Source: Pseudomonas azerbaijanoccidentalis | GTDB lineage: Bacteria > Pseudomonadota > Gammaproteobacteria > Pseudomonadales > Pseudomonadaceae | Assembly (NCBI RefSeq): GCF_019145495.1 | Contig: NZ_JAHSTU010000006.1 | Span: 186,001 to 250,000, forward strand | Direction: 5' to 3' | DNA length: 64,000 nucleotides | In this document: positions 17,465 through 25,706 of the stretch, one piece after another | Layout of the letters: each line of letters starts with the position of its first letter | Position numbering within the stretch: position 1 is the stretch's first letter | The notes under the pieces: generated by a model | Databases searched by the model: none | What the model was told of the DNA's origin: nothing | Seen by the model: the letters and a program-made list of their open reading frames with translations, nothing else | Program-made: the position numbers and the translations under genes

Positions 17465-19990
17465 TCAGGGCTTTGGGAAAACCTCAAGATTGGCGAGCTG
17501 CATCTCTGCTCGCAGGAGCGACTCGGTTAAACCATCGGCACCTGTAATGCCTTGCACCAGGCTGCCGTCTTCCAGGGCGATTTTGTAGGGTTGGCCTTGA
17601 ACGATTGTGGTTGGATCATCTTGGTAGTGCAGTCGATGCCGTTGGTCCGCTCCGTCCCGACCGAAAACAGGAATGGCAGCACTGTCGGTCTTCGGCCCCA
17701 CCCAGTCATGCTCGCTGGCATGCACAATGGCCTTGCCCTGCGTACCGATCTCGATCCCGCCGCCGATCCTGATGTAGCTGCCGTCATCGGCCACCAGGCG
17801 GATGGTGGGGGCGGTGATGAGCACTTCGCCTTCGGTCGCTGACAGGTGCAGGTTCTTTTGCGCGTTGAGCACCAGGTCGTCGTCCTGGGCCTGCACCAGC
17901 ACCTTGCCGCGATTGGCGATGGCGCTGATGCCCTCATCCTGGGCGAAGGCGCTGATCCCTTTGCCGGCTTGCAGGCGCATGGCCGCGCCGCTACTCAGCT
18001 GCAAGTGATCCTGCGCGGTGGTGTCATAATTTTCACCGGCGTAATGCACCTGTGAACGCGGCGTGGCGCTGACGATGCCCGCCTCAGACGCTACCGCGAC
18101 CACCGGTTCGCCCGGACTGTTGCTGGTCGGTGCAGGCCATTGACTCAACGACTGGCGCAACGCCTCGATGCCCTGGGTGTCGATTTTCGGGCTGCCACGG
18201 GCAGCGGCGGTCTGGCCGAGGGAGTGGAACAGCTCACCGCACTCGGCCAACAGCTTGAGCAGTTCTTCGCGGTCCAGTTGTGAACCCTGCGCATCGTGGC
18301 GAGCATAGGTGGTCAACAACAGCCCTTGAGCCGCCCGCAAGGCAATCGCGGCATCGCTGCGCAGTTCGGCGCCATGACCGCGCTCCTGGGCTCGCCCATC
18401 GGTTCGAGGTGTGGTGAGTTTGCCCAGGTTCAGCGCCGTGGCCTGATGGGACGTGGCCAGCCGAGCGCGCAGCGCGCCAGGGGTATCGTCGAAGAGCAAC
18501 TCGTTGAAGCCCCTGCCTTGATGCTCCTGGGTCTGGATCCCCGACAACGTTCGATTGCCCGGCAAACCCGCCGCGTTACTGAAATGCGGGGGGAAATGAT
18601 CGGCGTTGTAGAGCACTGAAGTCACAAGGGGCCGGTCGATGTCACCACCGAGGAAAGTCACCAGCACTTCCTGGCCGATGCGCGGCAAAAACTGATGACC
18701 GAAGCCTGCGCCAGCACTGGGCATCGCGACCCTTAGCCAGGTCGTAGCCTGTGCCGGGTCGTGCCTGCGTTGCCAATGGAAACGAACTTGTATGCGCGCC
18801 ATCTCGTCGGTAAAAACCTCTTCACCTTCGGGGCCGACCACAATGGCGGTGAGCGGCCCGGAAATCGTCGGCCGCGGGGAAACGATCGGTGGGCGATACG
18901 CAATCTTGTGGCGGATGCAGACGAAACTGTTGTCGTAGTTCGCCGGTTGATCCGTCAGGTAGTTGTTGTGACCTTGGTGCTCTACCTTAAGCAGGAGGAA
19001 CTGGCGATCCTCCACGGGATCACGATCGTGATCGAAGTGTTGGGTCAGTTCGAAGGTGTAACCCGGCAGCAGGGCGCGACAGTTGCTCGAACCTTTGAAC
19101 GTCTTGCCCTGTACCTCCAGGGCTTCGAGTCGATGCCGCACCAGCGCTTCGCCATCCGCGGGCTTACCGTGGCTGTAATGACCGGGAAAGTCGTAGATCT
19201 CGTAGGCGGGGACATCGCCTTGGGCGTTGAGGCTGGGCATGCTGACCGGCAGCGGATTGCGCGGTTGCCTGTAATCGAATGTCTGGATGGCCATCTTGCC
19301 GGACTGCAAAATCCGATGGCTGCTCCATTGGGTGATCGAGTCGGCGGACTCGGTGATAGACGCGCTGTGGTAGCGGATGCGGGGTTGTTGTATTAACGGC
19401 TCAAGGTTGCGGGAGTGGTCGCAGATGATCAGGCGGTGTTCTTCCTTCGTATGAGCGAAATAGAAGAACAGCCCTTCACGTTCCAGCAGGCGCAAGACGA
19501 AATCCAGATCGCTTTCGCGGTATTCCGTGATGTAGCTGTGGGACTTGGGCGGCTGCTCCAGTCGGAAATCAAACGTGGGCAGCACACCATAGTGGGCGAA
19601 CACCGTGCGCAGGATATCTTCGCTGGTCTGGTCCTGAAAGATCCGCGAGTCGAAGCGTCGCGACAGCATCCACAGCCAAGGGCTCAAGGTGGCCGAATAG
19701 TAAGCCAGGCCACCGTCACTTTTCTGCAGGCTGAATCGGCTGATAAAACCGTGAATGTAACGCGCATCACCGCCCGCCAATTCAATGTCGAGTGACGCCG
19801 GTTGCCCGATCAGTGACTTGAGCTCCAGTCGTGCATCCTGACTGATCAGCGACAACTCGAAACTGAAGAGTGTCGACACACCCTCCGAGCCGGAAAATCG
19901 CTCGAGCAGCAGCTCCTGCTGGCTTGCAATCGGGGCGGTGAACTTGATCAGGCGTCGGTTCTGCGGGGCAAATACTGTTGTTAGTTCCAT
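17465..19990 (-). CDS. vgrG: Type VI secretion spike protein VgrG (TssI)
   Basis: The trimeric T6SS spike, 841 aa. The N-terminal gp27-like domain begins RLIKFTAPIASQQELLLERF, and VFTDEMARIQVRFHWQRRHD opens the gp5-type OB/needle region. The signature WLRVAMPSAGAGFGHQFLPRIGQEVLVTF follows, then a DUF2345 beta-helix extension. There is no HExxH metalloprotease, unlike VgrG2b. The ATG at 19990 has AGGA nine bases upstream; codons further upstream look non-coding. The C-terminus reads LEVFPKP then stops, but the -1 frame continues as a plausible 20-residue tail ending ESVNQ, so one base may be missing near 17470. No tss core genes are nearby, so it is an orphan vgrG. Confidence 0.93.
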   Translation of the reverse strand: MELTTVFAPQNRRLIKFTAPIASQQELLLERFSGSEGVSTLFSFELSLISQDARLELKSLIGQPASLDIELAGGDARYIHGFISRFSLQKSDGGLAYYSATLSPWLWMLSRRFDSRIFQDQTSEDILRTVFAHYGVLPTFDFRLEQPPKSHSYITEYRESDLDFVLRLLEREGLFFYFAHTKEEHRLIICDHSRNLEPLIQQPRIRYHSASITESADSITQWSSHRILQSGKMAIQTFDYRQPRNPLPVSMPSLNAQGDVPAYEIYDFPGHYSHGKPADGEALVRHRLEALEVQGKTFKGSSNCRALLPGYTFELTQHFDHDRDPVEDRQFLLLKVEHQGHNNYLTDQPANYDNSFVCIRHKIAYRPPIVSPRPTISGPLTAIVVGPEGEEVFTDEMARIQVRFHWQRRHDPAQATTWLRVAMPSAGAGFGHQFLPRIGQEVLVTFLGGDIDRPLVTSVLYNADHFPPHFSNAAGLPGNRTLSGIQTQEHQGRGFNELLFDDTPGALRARLATSHQATALNLGKLTTPRTDGRAQERGHGAELRSDAAIALRAAQGLLLTTYARHDAQGSQLDREELLKLLAECGELFHSLGQTAAARGSPKIDTQGIEALRQSLSQWPAPTSNSPGEPVVAVASEAGIVSATPRSQVHYAGENYDTTAQDHLQLSSGAAMRLQAGKGISAFAQDEGISAIANRGKVLVQAQDDDLVLNAQKNLHLSATEGEVLITAPTIRLVADDGSYIRIGGGIEIGTQGKAIVHASEHDWVGPKTDSAAIPVFGRDGADQRHRLHYQDDPTTIVQGQPYKIALEDGSLVQGITGADGLTESLLRAEMQLANLEVFPKP

Positions 19991-20197
19991 TAACAAACTT
20001 CCTGCGGCATAAACGGCCAGAGCTCGATCAATGAGCAATGCGTTGGTGGTTCTCAAGCACAGGAATTAAGACGTCTAGGAAATAGCTTGTATGTAGGAGG
20101 CTTCCTTTTTTAGATGCAGATTTGTCCGCACAATCGCGATCGACTGGGTGGCTCTGAAAGTTTGGGGGGGGCGACGGTAAATACGTGGGTACTGGGG

Positions 20198-20231
20198 GAG
20201 TCCTGAACAGGAGTAAACCTATTCAGGACTC
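20198..20231 (-). terminator. Hairpin downstream of motB
   Basis: A perfect 10-bp inverted repeat (GAGTCCTGAA / TTCAGGACTC) with a 14-base loop, five bases beyond the motB stop. There is no T-run on the minus strand, so termination may be weak. It marks the right edge of the accessory island. The rest of 19991-20197 shows no gene. Confidence 0.5.
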
Positions 20232-20235
20232 GACA

Positions 20236-21282
20236 TCACGGCTTGGGCGCTTCAGCCGGTTTGGCGGGCTCAGCCGGTTTCGGCGCCGGATCCTCAAACA
20301 GGTTCAACCGCTCACGAAGCTCGTGGGCCGGAAGCGGCTCCTTGTCCGCCGGCAGCGCATTCGGGTCGACCGGTGCAGCCGGTGTGGCGCTTGGCGCGGC
20401 CGAACCTTGCGGTGCATCCGGTGCAGGCTCTGCACCTTGCGAGCCTTCGATCGCCCGCTGGGCTTTCTTGGTCAGTACCACGATGTCGATTCGGCGGTTG
20501 ACTGGGTTGAACGGATGCTCGCGGTCGAACAGGGCCGACGAGGCATAACCGACCACCCGCGCCACCTGACCGTCCGGATAGCTGCCCGCCACCAGTGCAC
20601 GACGTGCAGCGTTGGCACGGTTGGCCGACAGCTCCCAGTTACCGAAATCGCCCTGACCGGTGTACGGCTTGGCATCGGTATGGCCGCTGATGCTGATCTT
20701 GTTCGGCACCGCTTTGATGGTGTCAGCCATGGCCAGCAGGATGTCTTCGAAATACGGTTTCAGACGGGCCGAGCCGGAATCGAACATCGGCCGGTTTTCG
20801 GCGTCCACGATCTGGATGCGCAAACCGTCCGGGGTGATCTCGAACATGATCTGGTCTTTGAATTTCTGCAGCTGCGGGTTCTCTTCAACCTTGTTCTGCA
20901 ATTCTTGCAGCAGCAGTTCGAGGCGTTCCTTCTCGACCATTTCGGCCATGCCTTCGACCTGTTCGGCGTCGACAGTGACCTTGTCCGGTTGCGGCTGGGA
21001 TTTCACCTCAGGGTTGAGGGTGTTTTCCGGCGCCAGGGTCGGCGTACCGCCCAGGTCGATGATGTACGGCGTGCCGCTTTCGGAAAAGCCGATCGGGTCT
21101 TTGAAGTAACCGGCGATGGCGATCTTCTGTTCCGGTGTTGCCGTGGACAGCAGCCACAACACCAGGAAGAACGCCATCATCGCCGTGGCGAAGTCGGCGA
21201 AGGCGATTTTCCAGGCGCCCCCGTGATGCCCGCCGGCGATGCGCTTGACGCGCTTGATGATTATCGGCTGATTGTTTTCCAT
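20236..21282 (-). CDS. motB: Flagellar motor stator protein MotB
   Basis: MotB anchors the stator to peptidoglycan and forms part of its proton channel. The product is 348 aa. The single N-terminal membrane helix FADFATAMMAFFLVLWLL contains Asp30, equivalent to the proton-carrying Asp32 of E. coli. The OmpA-like peptidoglycan-binding domain spans about 150-275 (ISGHTDAKPYTGQGDFGNWELS, RVVGYASS). A Pro/Ala-rich tail follows. It starts three bases after the motA stop, in one operon. Confidence 0.97.
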   Translation of the reverse strand: MENNQPIIIKRVKRIAGGHHGGAWKIAFADFATAMMAFFLVLWLLSTATPEQKIAIAGYFKDPIGFSESGTPYIIDLGGTPTLAPENTLNPEVKSQPQPDKVTVDAEQVEGMAEMVEKERLELLLQELQNKVEENPQLQKFKDQIMFEITPDGLRIQIVDAENRPMFDSGSARLKPYFEDILLAMADTIKAVPNKISISGHTDAKPYTGQGDFGNWELSANRANAARRALVAGSYPDGQVARVVGYASSALFDREHPFNPVNRRIDIVVLTKKAQRAIEGSQGAEPAPDAPQGSAAPSATPAAPVDPNALPADKEPLPAHELRERLNLFEDPAPKPAEPAKPAEAPKP

Positions 21283-21285
21283 AAC

Positions 21286-22137
21286 TTAACGACCACGAAC
21301 CGCTTGTTCCAGCTCGGCGAAGCTTGGACGGTGCGCCGGGTACAGAACCTTGCGCCCGAACTCCACGGCCAGCGACGGCGGCATGCCGGAAGCCGAAGCC
21401 ACCAGCGAGGCCTTGATGGCTTCGTAGACATTCAGCTCTTCCTTGGCGTCGTGGGCCAGGGAATGGGCCAGTGGGCCGAAGAAGCCGTAGGCCGCAAGAA
21501 TACCGAAGAAGGTACCCACCAGGGCCGCACCGACGTGCAGGCCGATGGACTTCTGGTCGCCCTCACCCAGGGAGGCCATGGTCACCACGATACCCAATAC
21601 CGCCGCGACAATACCGAAACCGGGCATGGCGTCGGCGATGCCGTTCACCGCGTGGGACGGGTGCTCAAGGTCTTCCTTGAGGCTGTACAGCTCCATGTCG
21701 AACAGGCCTTCCAGCTCGTGGGGAGCCATGTTGCCGGAGGACATGATGCGCAAGTAATCGCAGATGAACGCGGTCATGCGCTCGTCTTTAAGGACCGTCG
21801 GGTACTTGGCGAAGATCGGGCTCGCTGCGGCATCTTCAATATCGCCTTCGATGGCCATCATGCCTTCGCGGCGGCTCTTGTTGAGGATCTCGTAAATCAG
21901 ACCCAGCACTTCAAGGTAGAAGGCGTGCGTGAAACGCGAACCAAACATGCTCAGGGATTTCTTGAGCACGTGCATGGTCATGTAGCCGGGGTTGGCCTGC
22001 AGGAATGCACCGAGGGCCGCACCACCGATGATCAATACCTCGAAAGGCTGGATCAGGGCGGCAATTTTGCCGTGGGAGAGCACGTATCCGCCGAGCACGC
22101 TCGCGAATACGACGATGATGCCGATTATTTTAGCCAT
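21286..22137 (-). CDS. motA: Flagellar motor stator protein MotA
   Basis: MotA surrounds MotB and converts proton flow into torque on FliG. The product is 283 aa with four membrane helices: two N-terminal (AKIIGIIVVFASVLGGYVL and PFEVLIIGGAALGAFL) and two late ones around GFGIVAAVLGIVVTMASLG and GAALVGTFFGILAAYGFFGP, with the large cytoplasmic loop between. The ATG at 22137 is chosen because the frame upstream of it overlaps the promoter region. It lies three bases from motB. A FliA-like promoter is about 70 bases upstream. Confidence 0.97.
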   Translation of the reverse strand: MAKIIGIIVVFASVLGGYVLSHGKIAALIQPFEVLIIGGAALGAFLQANPGYMTMHVLKKSLSMFGSRFTHAFYLEVLGLIYEILNKSRREGMMAIEGDIEDAAASPIFAKYPTVLKDERMTAFICDYLRIMSSGNMAPHELEGLFDMELYSLKEDLEHPSHAVNGIADAMPGFGIVAAVLGIVVTMASLGEGDQKSIGLHVGAALVGTFFGILAAYGFFGPLAHSLAHDAKEELNVYEAIKASLVASASGMPPSLAVEFGRKVLYPAHRPSFAELEQAVRGR

Positions 22138-22205
22138 AGGTAGGAGAGCACTTACTGAGTCGGGTTCAAGGTCATATTCGGAAGTTAAAAAATCTCTTCT
22201 TCTAC

Positions 22206-22232
22206 TTATCGGCAAAACTGCGCCAGACTATA
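22206..22232 (-). promoter_or_regulatory. FliA (sigma-28)-type promoter for motAB
   Basis: On the minus strand the -10 element GCCGATAA (22213-22206) matches the flagellar sigma-28 consensus exactly. It is preceded by a 15-base spacer and TATA (consensus TAAA) at 22232-22229. Placement about 70 bases before motA supports late-flagellar control of the stator operon. Confidence 0.75.
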
Positions 22233-22303
22233 GCCAGTTCAGGCGAAAAGCCACTTCGACCCACTCCGGGCCCCGTTAATGCTGAAGATGATCGCCTCCA
22301 GAC

Positions 22304-23842
22304 ATGGTTAACGAAACGAACGTCCCGACGCAAAAACCGACCACTCTCCAAGGCTGGGTCAAGCTTCTGGATGGCGTACGCCTGCCGGTTCCGCAGGCCA
22401 GTCACGACCGAGTCTGCCGGGCAATCCGCGACAGCCGCAGCTCGCTGCGCGACATCGCCGATTTGATGCAGGACAGCCCGGCCCTGGCCTTGAGCGTCAT
22501 TCGCGAAGCCAATCGGCACACCCATGGCAGCATGACCGAACCGGCGGAAAACCTTGAGGTGGCGATCAATCGCCTCGGTTTGAAACGCACGGAGGAATTG
22601 CTCGAACGCTTGCCCGCCCAGCCCATGGCCGAGATCCCCAAAGCCCTGCGGCAACTACAACTGATCAGCCAACATGCGACGCAACAGGCCAACGGCTTTT
22701 TCGCCAACCGCCTCGCGCGCCTGTGGCAGGACATTCACTGGGGCAGCCTGCTGTTTCTGTCACCACTGTGGCCGCTGGCGCTGACGCACCCGCAATTGCT
22801 CGAAGAGTGGGAACTGCGGGTCATCCATAAAGGCGAATCGGCGCTCAAAGTCGAAAAACAATTGTTTGGTACGCGCCTGTTGGAAATCGGCCTGGCCCTG
22901 GTGGATGTCTGGCGCCTGCCGATTTGGGTGCAGCAAGGTTATAAACTGCTGCTGACCGAGCAGCGGGAACTGGTCAAGGTCCTGCGCATTGCCCGTGACA
23001 GTGATCATCCGTTGCGTCAACAAAACCGCCTGGATGACGATCCAACGTTACGCCGCTGGCTCAACCAGCCCGCCAACACGGTGCTGCTGGCCAATGGGCT
23101 GGCGCTTTCGGCACAACAGGCCTGGGACAGCCCGCACAGCGAGCGCTGGCAGTTCCTGACCAGCCTTTACCTGCAAATGCCGATGGACGAAGTCCAACAA
23201 CAACTGCACCAGCAGGCTGCCAACAGCGCCCGCCATCACGCCATGCCCGACCTCTGGCACCCCGCCGTTGCACTGCTCTGGCCGTGGGGCACGAACCGCG
23301 TTCACGCCGGCCTGCTTCCAGCCCCGGCGCCGACCGCCGAAGACCTGGCAAAGTGGCGCCGACAGTGTGCCGAATTGCTGATCGAGCCGAGCCGCTTCAC
23401 CAACGCCATGCACTTGACCACCTCGGCCCGAGACGCACTGGTCGCGTGCGGCATGCGCCGGGTGATGATCCTGATGGCTGATCGCACCCACGCCAATCTG
23501 CGGGTGCACCAGACCGCCGGGTTGCCCAAAGAAGCGGCCGGATTGAATTTCGTGGTCAATCAAAGCAGCGTCCTGCAACGCCTGCTCGCGCAACAGGCCC
23601 AGGTGCGCCTGACGCCAGAAAACAACGCACAATTTACCGCACTGCTGCCCAACGGCCTGCGCTCACAGTTTAACGGCGAGCATCTGTTACTGCGTTCACT
23701 GGTCAACAACGGCCGGGTGATCATGATTGTCGTGGCGGATCAGGGCGGCGGTCCCTTTTCGGAAATCACCGTACAAGCCTTCGGCAAAACCGCGCAATGC
23801 ATCGAGAAAGCCCTGCACAGCTTTAGCCACCGCGGCCAGTAA
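22304..23842 (+). CDS. HDOD domain protein
   Basis: A 512-aa cytosolic protein with an HDOD domain over about residues 20-230 (VRLPVPQASHDRVCRAIRD, LMQDSPALALSVIREANR, AINRLGLKRTEELL). HDOD domains are related to HD phosphohydrolases but usually lack the His-Asp catalytic pair and act in signalling. The C-terminal half (about 330-505) looks like a GAF-type sensory fold (RDALVACGMRRVMILMADRT, LLLRSLVNNGRVIMIVVADQ), which is inference. It is divergent from motA and 43 nt upstream of rhdA, the pseudomonad order motA / HDOD / rhdA / psd. Confidence 0.88.
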   Translation: MVNETNVPTQKPTTLQGWVKLLDGVRLPVPQASHDRVCRAIRDSRSSLRDIADLMQDSPALALSVIREANRHTHGSMTEPAENLEVAINRLGLKRTEELLERLPAQPMAEIPKALRQLQLISQHATQQANGFFANRLARLWQDIHWGSLLFLSPLWPLALTHPQLLEEWELRVIHKGESALKVEKQLFGTRLLEIGLALVDVWRLPIWVQQGYKLLLTEQRELVKVLRIARDSDHPLRQQNRLDDDPTLRRWLNQPANTVLLANGLALSAQQAWDSPHSERWQFLTSLYLQMPMDEVQQQLHQQAANSARHHAMPDLWHPAVALLWPWGTNRVHAGLLPAPAPTAEDLAKWRRQCAELLIEPSRFTNAMHLTTSARDALVACGMRRVMILMADRTHANLRVHQTAGLPKEAAGLNFVVNQSSVLQRLLAQQAQVRLTPENNAQFTALLPNGLRSQFNGEHLLLRSLVNNGRVIMIVVADQGGGPFSEITVQAFGKTAQCIEKALHSFSHRGQ

Positions 23843-23885
23843 GGCTGCGTTACAATCTTCCCTTTTTGTGCCCTGGAGACCTCAC

Positions 23886-24701
23886 ATGTCTGACTTCTCT
23901 GGCTTGCCGCTGGTGATCGAGCCGAGCGACTTGCTCCCTCGCCTCGACGCCCGCGAGCTGATCCTGGTGGACCTGACCAGCAGCGCCCGCTACACCGAAG
24001 GGCATATTCCCGGTGCACGTTTTGTCGACCCTAAACGTACCCAACTCGGTCAGGCACCTGCGCCGGGACTGATGCCACCGCAGGCAGCACTTGAAGCGCT
24101 GTTTGGCGAATTGGGACACAACCCCGACGCCGTTTACGTGGTGTATGACGACGAAGGCGGCGGTTGGGCCGGGCGCTTTATCTGGTTGCTGGACGTCATC
24201 GGCCACAGCAAATACCACTACATAGACGGCGGTTTGCCCGCTTGGCTGGCAGAAGGTTTGCCGATGTCGATCCAGATCCCGCCAACCGCAGGCGGTCCAG
24301 TTGCGCTGACATTGCATGACGAACCTACCGCTACTCGCGAGTACCTGCAAAGCCGTCTCGGCGCTGCTGACCTGGCGATCTGGGATGCGCGCGGGCCGCT
24401 GGAATATTCCGGTGAAAAAGTGCTCGCGGCCAAGGGAGGTCATATCCCCGGTGCGGTCAATTTCGAATGGACGGCAGGCATGGATAAGACGCGCCAATTG
24501 CGTATCCGCAGCGACATGCCGGCAATCCTTAAACAATTGGGCATCACGCCTGACAAAGAAATCATTACCCACTGCCAGACCCATCACCGGTCGGGCTTCA
24601 CTTATCTGGTGGCCAAGTCCCTCGGTTATCCGCGGGTCAAAGGCTACGCCGGCTCCTGGGGCGAATGGGGAAATCACCCCGACACCCCCGTCGAGATTTA
24701 A
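23886..24701 (+). CDS. rhdA: Thiosulfate sulfurtransferase (rhodanese) RhdA
   Basis: A two-domain rhodanese that moves sulfane sulfur from thiosulfate to cyanide or other thiophiles. The product is 271 aa. The inactive N-terminal domain contains HIPGARFVDPKRTQLGQ and YDDEGGGWAGRFIWLLD. The catalytic C-terminal domain has HIPGAVNFEWTAGMD and the active-site loop HCQTHHRSG with Cys230. It matches the RhdA proteins of Azotobacter and P. aeruginosa closely from memory. It lies 18 nt before psd and probably shares its transcript. Confidence 0.95.
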   Translation: MSDFSGLPLVIEPSDLLPRLDARELILVDLTSSARYTEGHIPGARFVDPKRTQLGQAPAPGLMPPQAALEALFGELGHNPDAVYVVYDDEGGGWAGRFIWLLDVIGHSKYHYIDGGLPAWLAEGLPMSIQIPPTAGGPVALTLHDEPTATREYLQSRLGAADLAIWDARGPLEYSGEKVLAAKGGHIPGAVNFEWTAGMDKTRQLRIRSDMPAILKQLGITPDKEIITHCQTHHRSGFTYLVAKSLGYPRVKGYAGSWGEWGNHPDTPVEI

Positions 24702-24719
24702 GGTTTTTAAGGACACCTA

Positions 24720-25580
24720 ATGAAAGAGCGTTTGTTTATCCTCAGCCAATACCTGCTGCCCCACCACTTGCTCTCGCGACTGGCCGGCTGCATCGCCGAA
24801 TGCCGCGTTCGCTGGTTCAAGAATGCCTTCACCGCATGGTTCGCCAAGCGCTATCAGGTGGACATGTCGCAGGCGCTGGTCGAAGACCTGACCGCCTATG
24901 AGCATTTCAACGACTTCTTCACCCGCGCCTTGAAAGACGGCTCCCGCCCGCTCGACGAAACACCGGGCGCGATCCTCAGCCCGGCCGACGGTGCGATCAG
25001 CCAGCTCGGCCCGATCGAACACGGTCGCGTGTTCCAGGCCAAGGGCCACAGTTTCAGCGTACTGGAACTGCTGGGTGGCGATGCGGCCAATGCTGCGCCG
25101 TTCATGGGCGGTGATTTCGCGACTATTTACCTGTCGCCGAAAGACTACCACCGTGTGCACATGCCGCTGGCCGGCACCTTGCGCGAGATGGTCTACATCC
25201 CGGGTCGTCTGTTCTCGGTGAACCAGTCCACCGCTGAAAACGTACCGGAACTGTTCGCCCGCAACGAGCGTGTAGCGTGCATTTTCGACACTGAGCGCGG
25301 GCCGATGGCCGTGGTGTTGGTGGGTGCGATGATCGTCGCGTCGATTGAAACCGTGTGGGCTGGCCTGGTTACGCCGCCGAAACGCGAGCTGAAAACCTTC
25401 CGCTACGACGAAGCCGCGCGTGCGCCGATCCACTTGGAAAAAGGTGCGGAGCTGGGTCGCTTCAAGCTGGGTTCGACCGCTGTCGTGCTGTTCGGGCCGG
25501 ATCAAGTGAAGTGGGCTGAAGACATGACTGCCGGCGTCGCCGTGCAGATGGGTCAGGGCATGGGCTCACCAAAAGCCTGA
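24720..25580 (+). CDS. psd: Phosphatidylserine decarboxylase proenzyme
   Basis: Psd makes phosphatidylethanolamine from phosphatidylserine at the inner membrane. The product is 286 aa. The self-cleavage motif LGST (Ser252) yields the pyruvoyl cofactor at the new alpha-chain N-terminus. Other family motifs are SPADGAISQLG, YLSPKDYHRVHMPLAG and PGRLFSVN. It is the last gene of the HDOD-rhdA-psd run and is followed by a REP-type palindrome. In E. coli psd also lies close to rsgA and orn, so the wider synteny is conserved apart from the island. Confidence 0.98.
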   Translation: MKERLFILSQYLLPHHLLSRLAGCIAECRVRWFKNAFTAWFAKRYQVDMSQALVEDLTAYEHFNDFFTRALKDGSRPLDETPGAILSPADGAISQLGPIEHGRVFQAKGHSFSVLELLGGDAANAAPFMGGDFATIYLSPKDYHRVHMPLAGTLREMVYIPGRLFSVNQSTAENVPELFARNERVACIFDTERGPMAVVLVGAMIVASIETVWAGLVTPPKRELKTFRYDEAARAPIHLEKGAELGRFKLGSTAVVLFGPDQVKWAEDMTAGVAVQMGQGMGSPKA

Positions 25581-25602
25581 TCCATACGCTGATCTAAATA
25601 AT

Positions 25603-25680
25603 GTAGGAGCTGCCGCAGGCTGCGATCTTTTGATCTTGATGTCTTAAGATCAAAAGATCGCAGCCTGCGGCAGCTCCTAC
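25603..25680. repeat. REP-type inverted repeat, family A copy 3
   Basis: A 78-bp near-perfect palindrome (arms GTAGGAGCTGCCGCAGGCTG) between the converging psd and serB stops; it probably ends both transcripts. Confidence 0.9.
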
Positions 25681-25706
25681 ATGCAGAAGCGCAGACTGCG
25701 GGTATA

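Larger units (their letters stand above)
11136..20197. other. Accessory island between rsgA and motB (TIR-caspase operon plus orphan T6SS vgrG cassette)
   Basis: The island is bounded by the rsgA terminator on the left and the hairpin after motB on the right. It carries eight genes unrelated to the flanking housekeeping functions: TIR-like, caspase-like and TIR on the plus strand, then PAAR, tla3, tle3, a 44-codon ORF and vgrG on the minus strand. No integrase, transposase, tRNA or clear direct repeats were seen, so insertion was probably by homologous recombination in the flanking core genes. Base composition is patchy: the 5' two-thirds of tla3 is visibly AT-richer than its surroundings. 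The boundaries are inferred from known pseudomonad gene order and are approximate. Confidence 0.6.

Noticed and set aside
17410..17487. Longer TTG-started form of the small ORF between vgrG and tle3
   Set aside because: This part has poor third-position GC and overlaps vgrG; the GTG at 17409 with the four-base overlap is the better start.
13247..20056. Prophage tail module
   Set aside because: VgrG and PAAR resemble phage spike proteins, but the lipase and adaptor partners in order vgrG-tle3-tla3 identify a T6SS cassette; no phage capsid, lysis or integrase genes occur.
20185..22143. 652-aa plus-strand open frame
   Set aside because: It runs antisense across both motB and motA; its length reflects high third-position GC, not coding.
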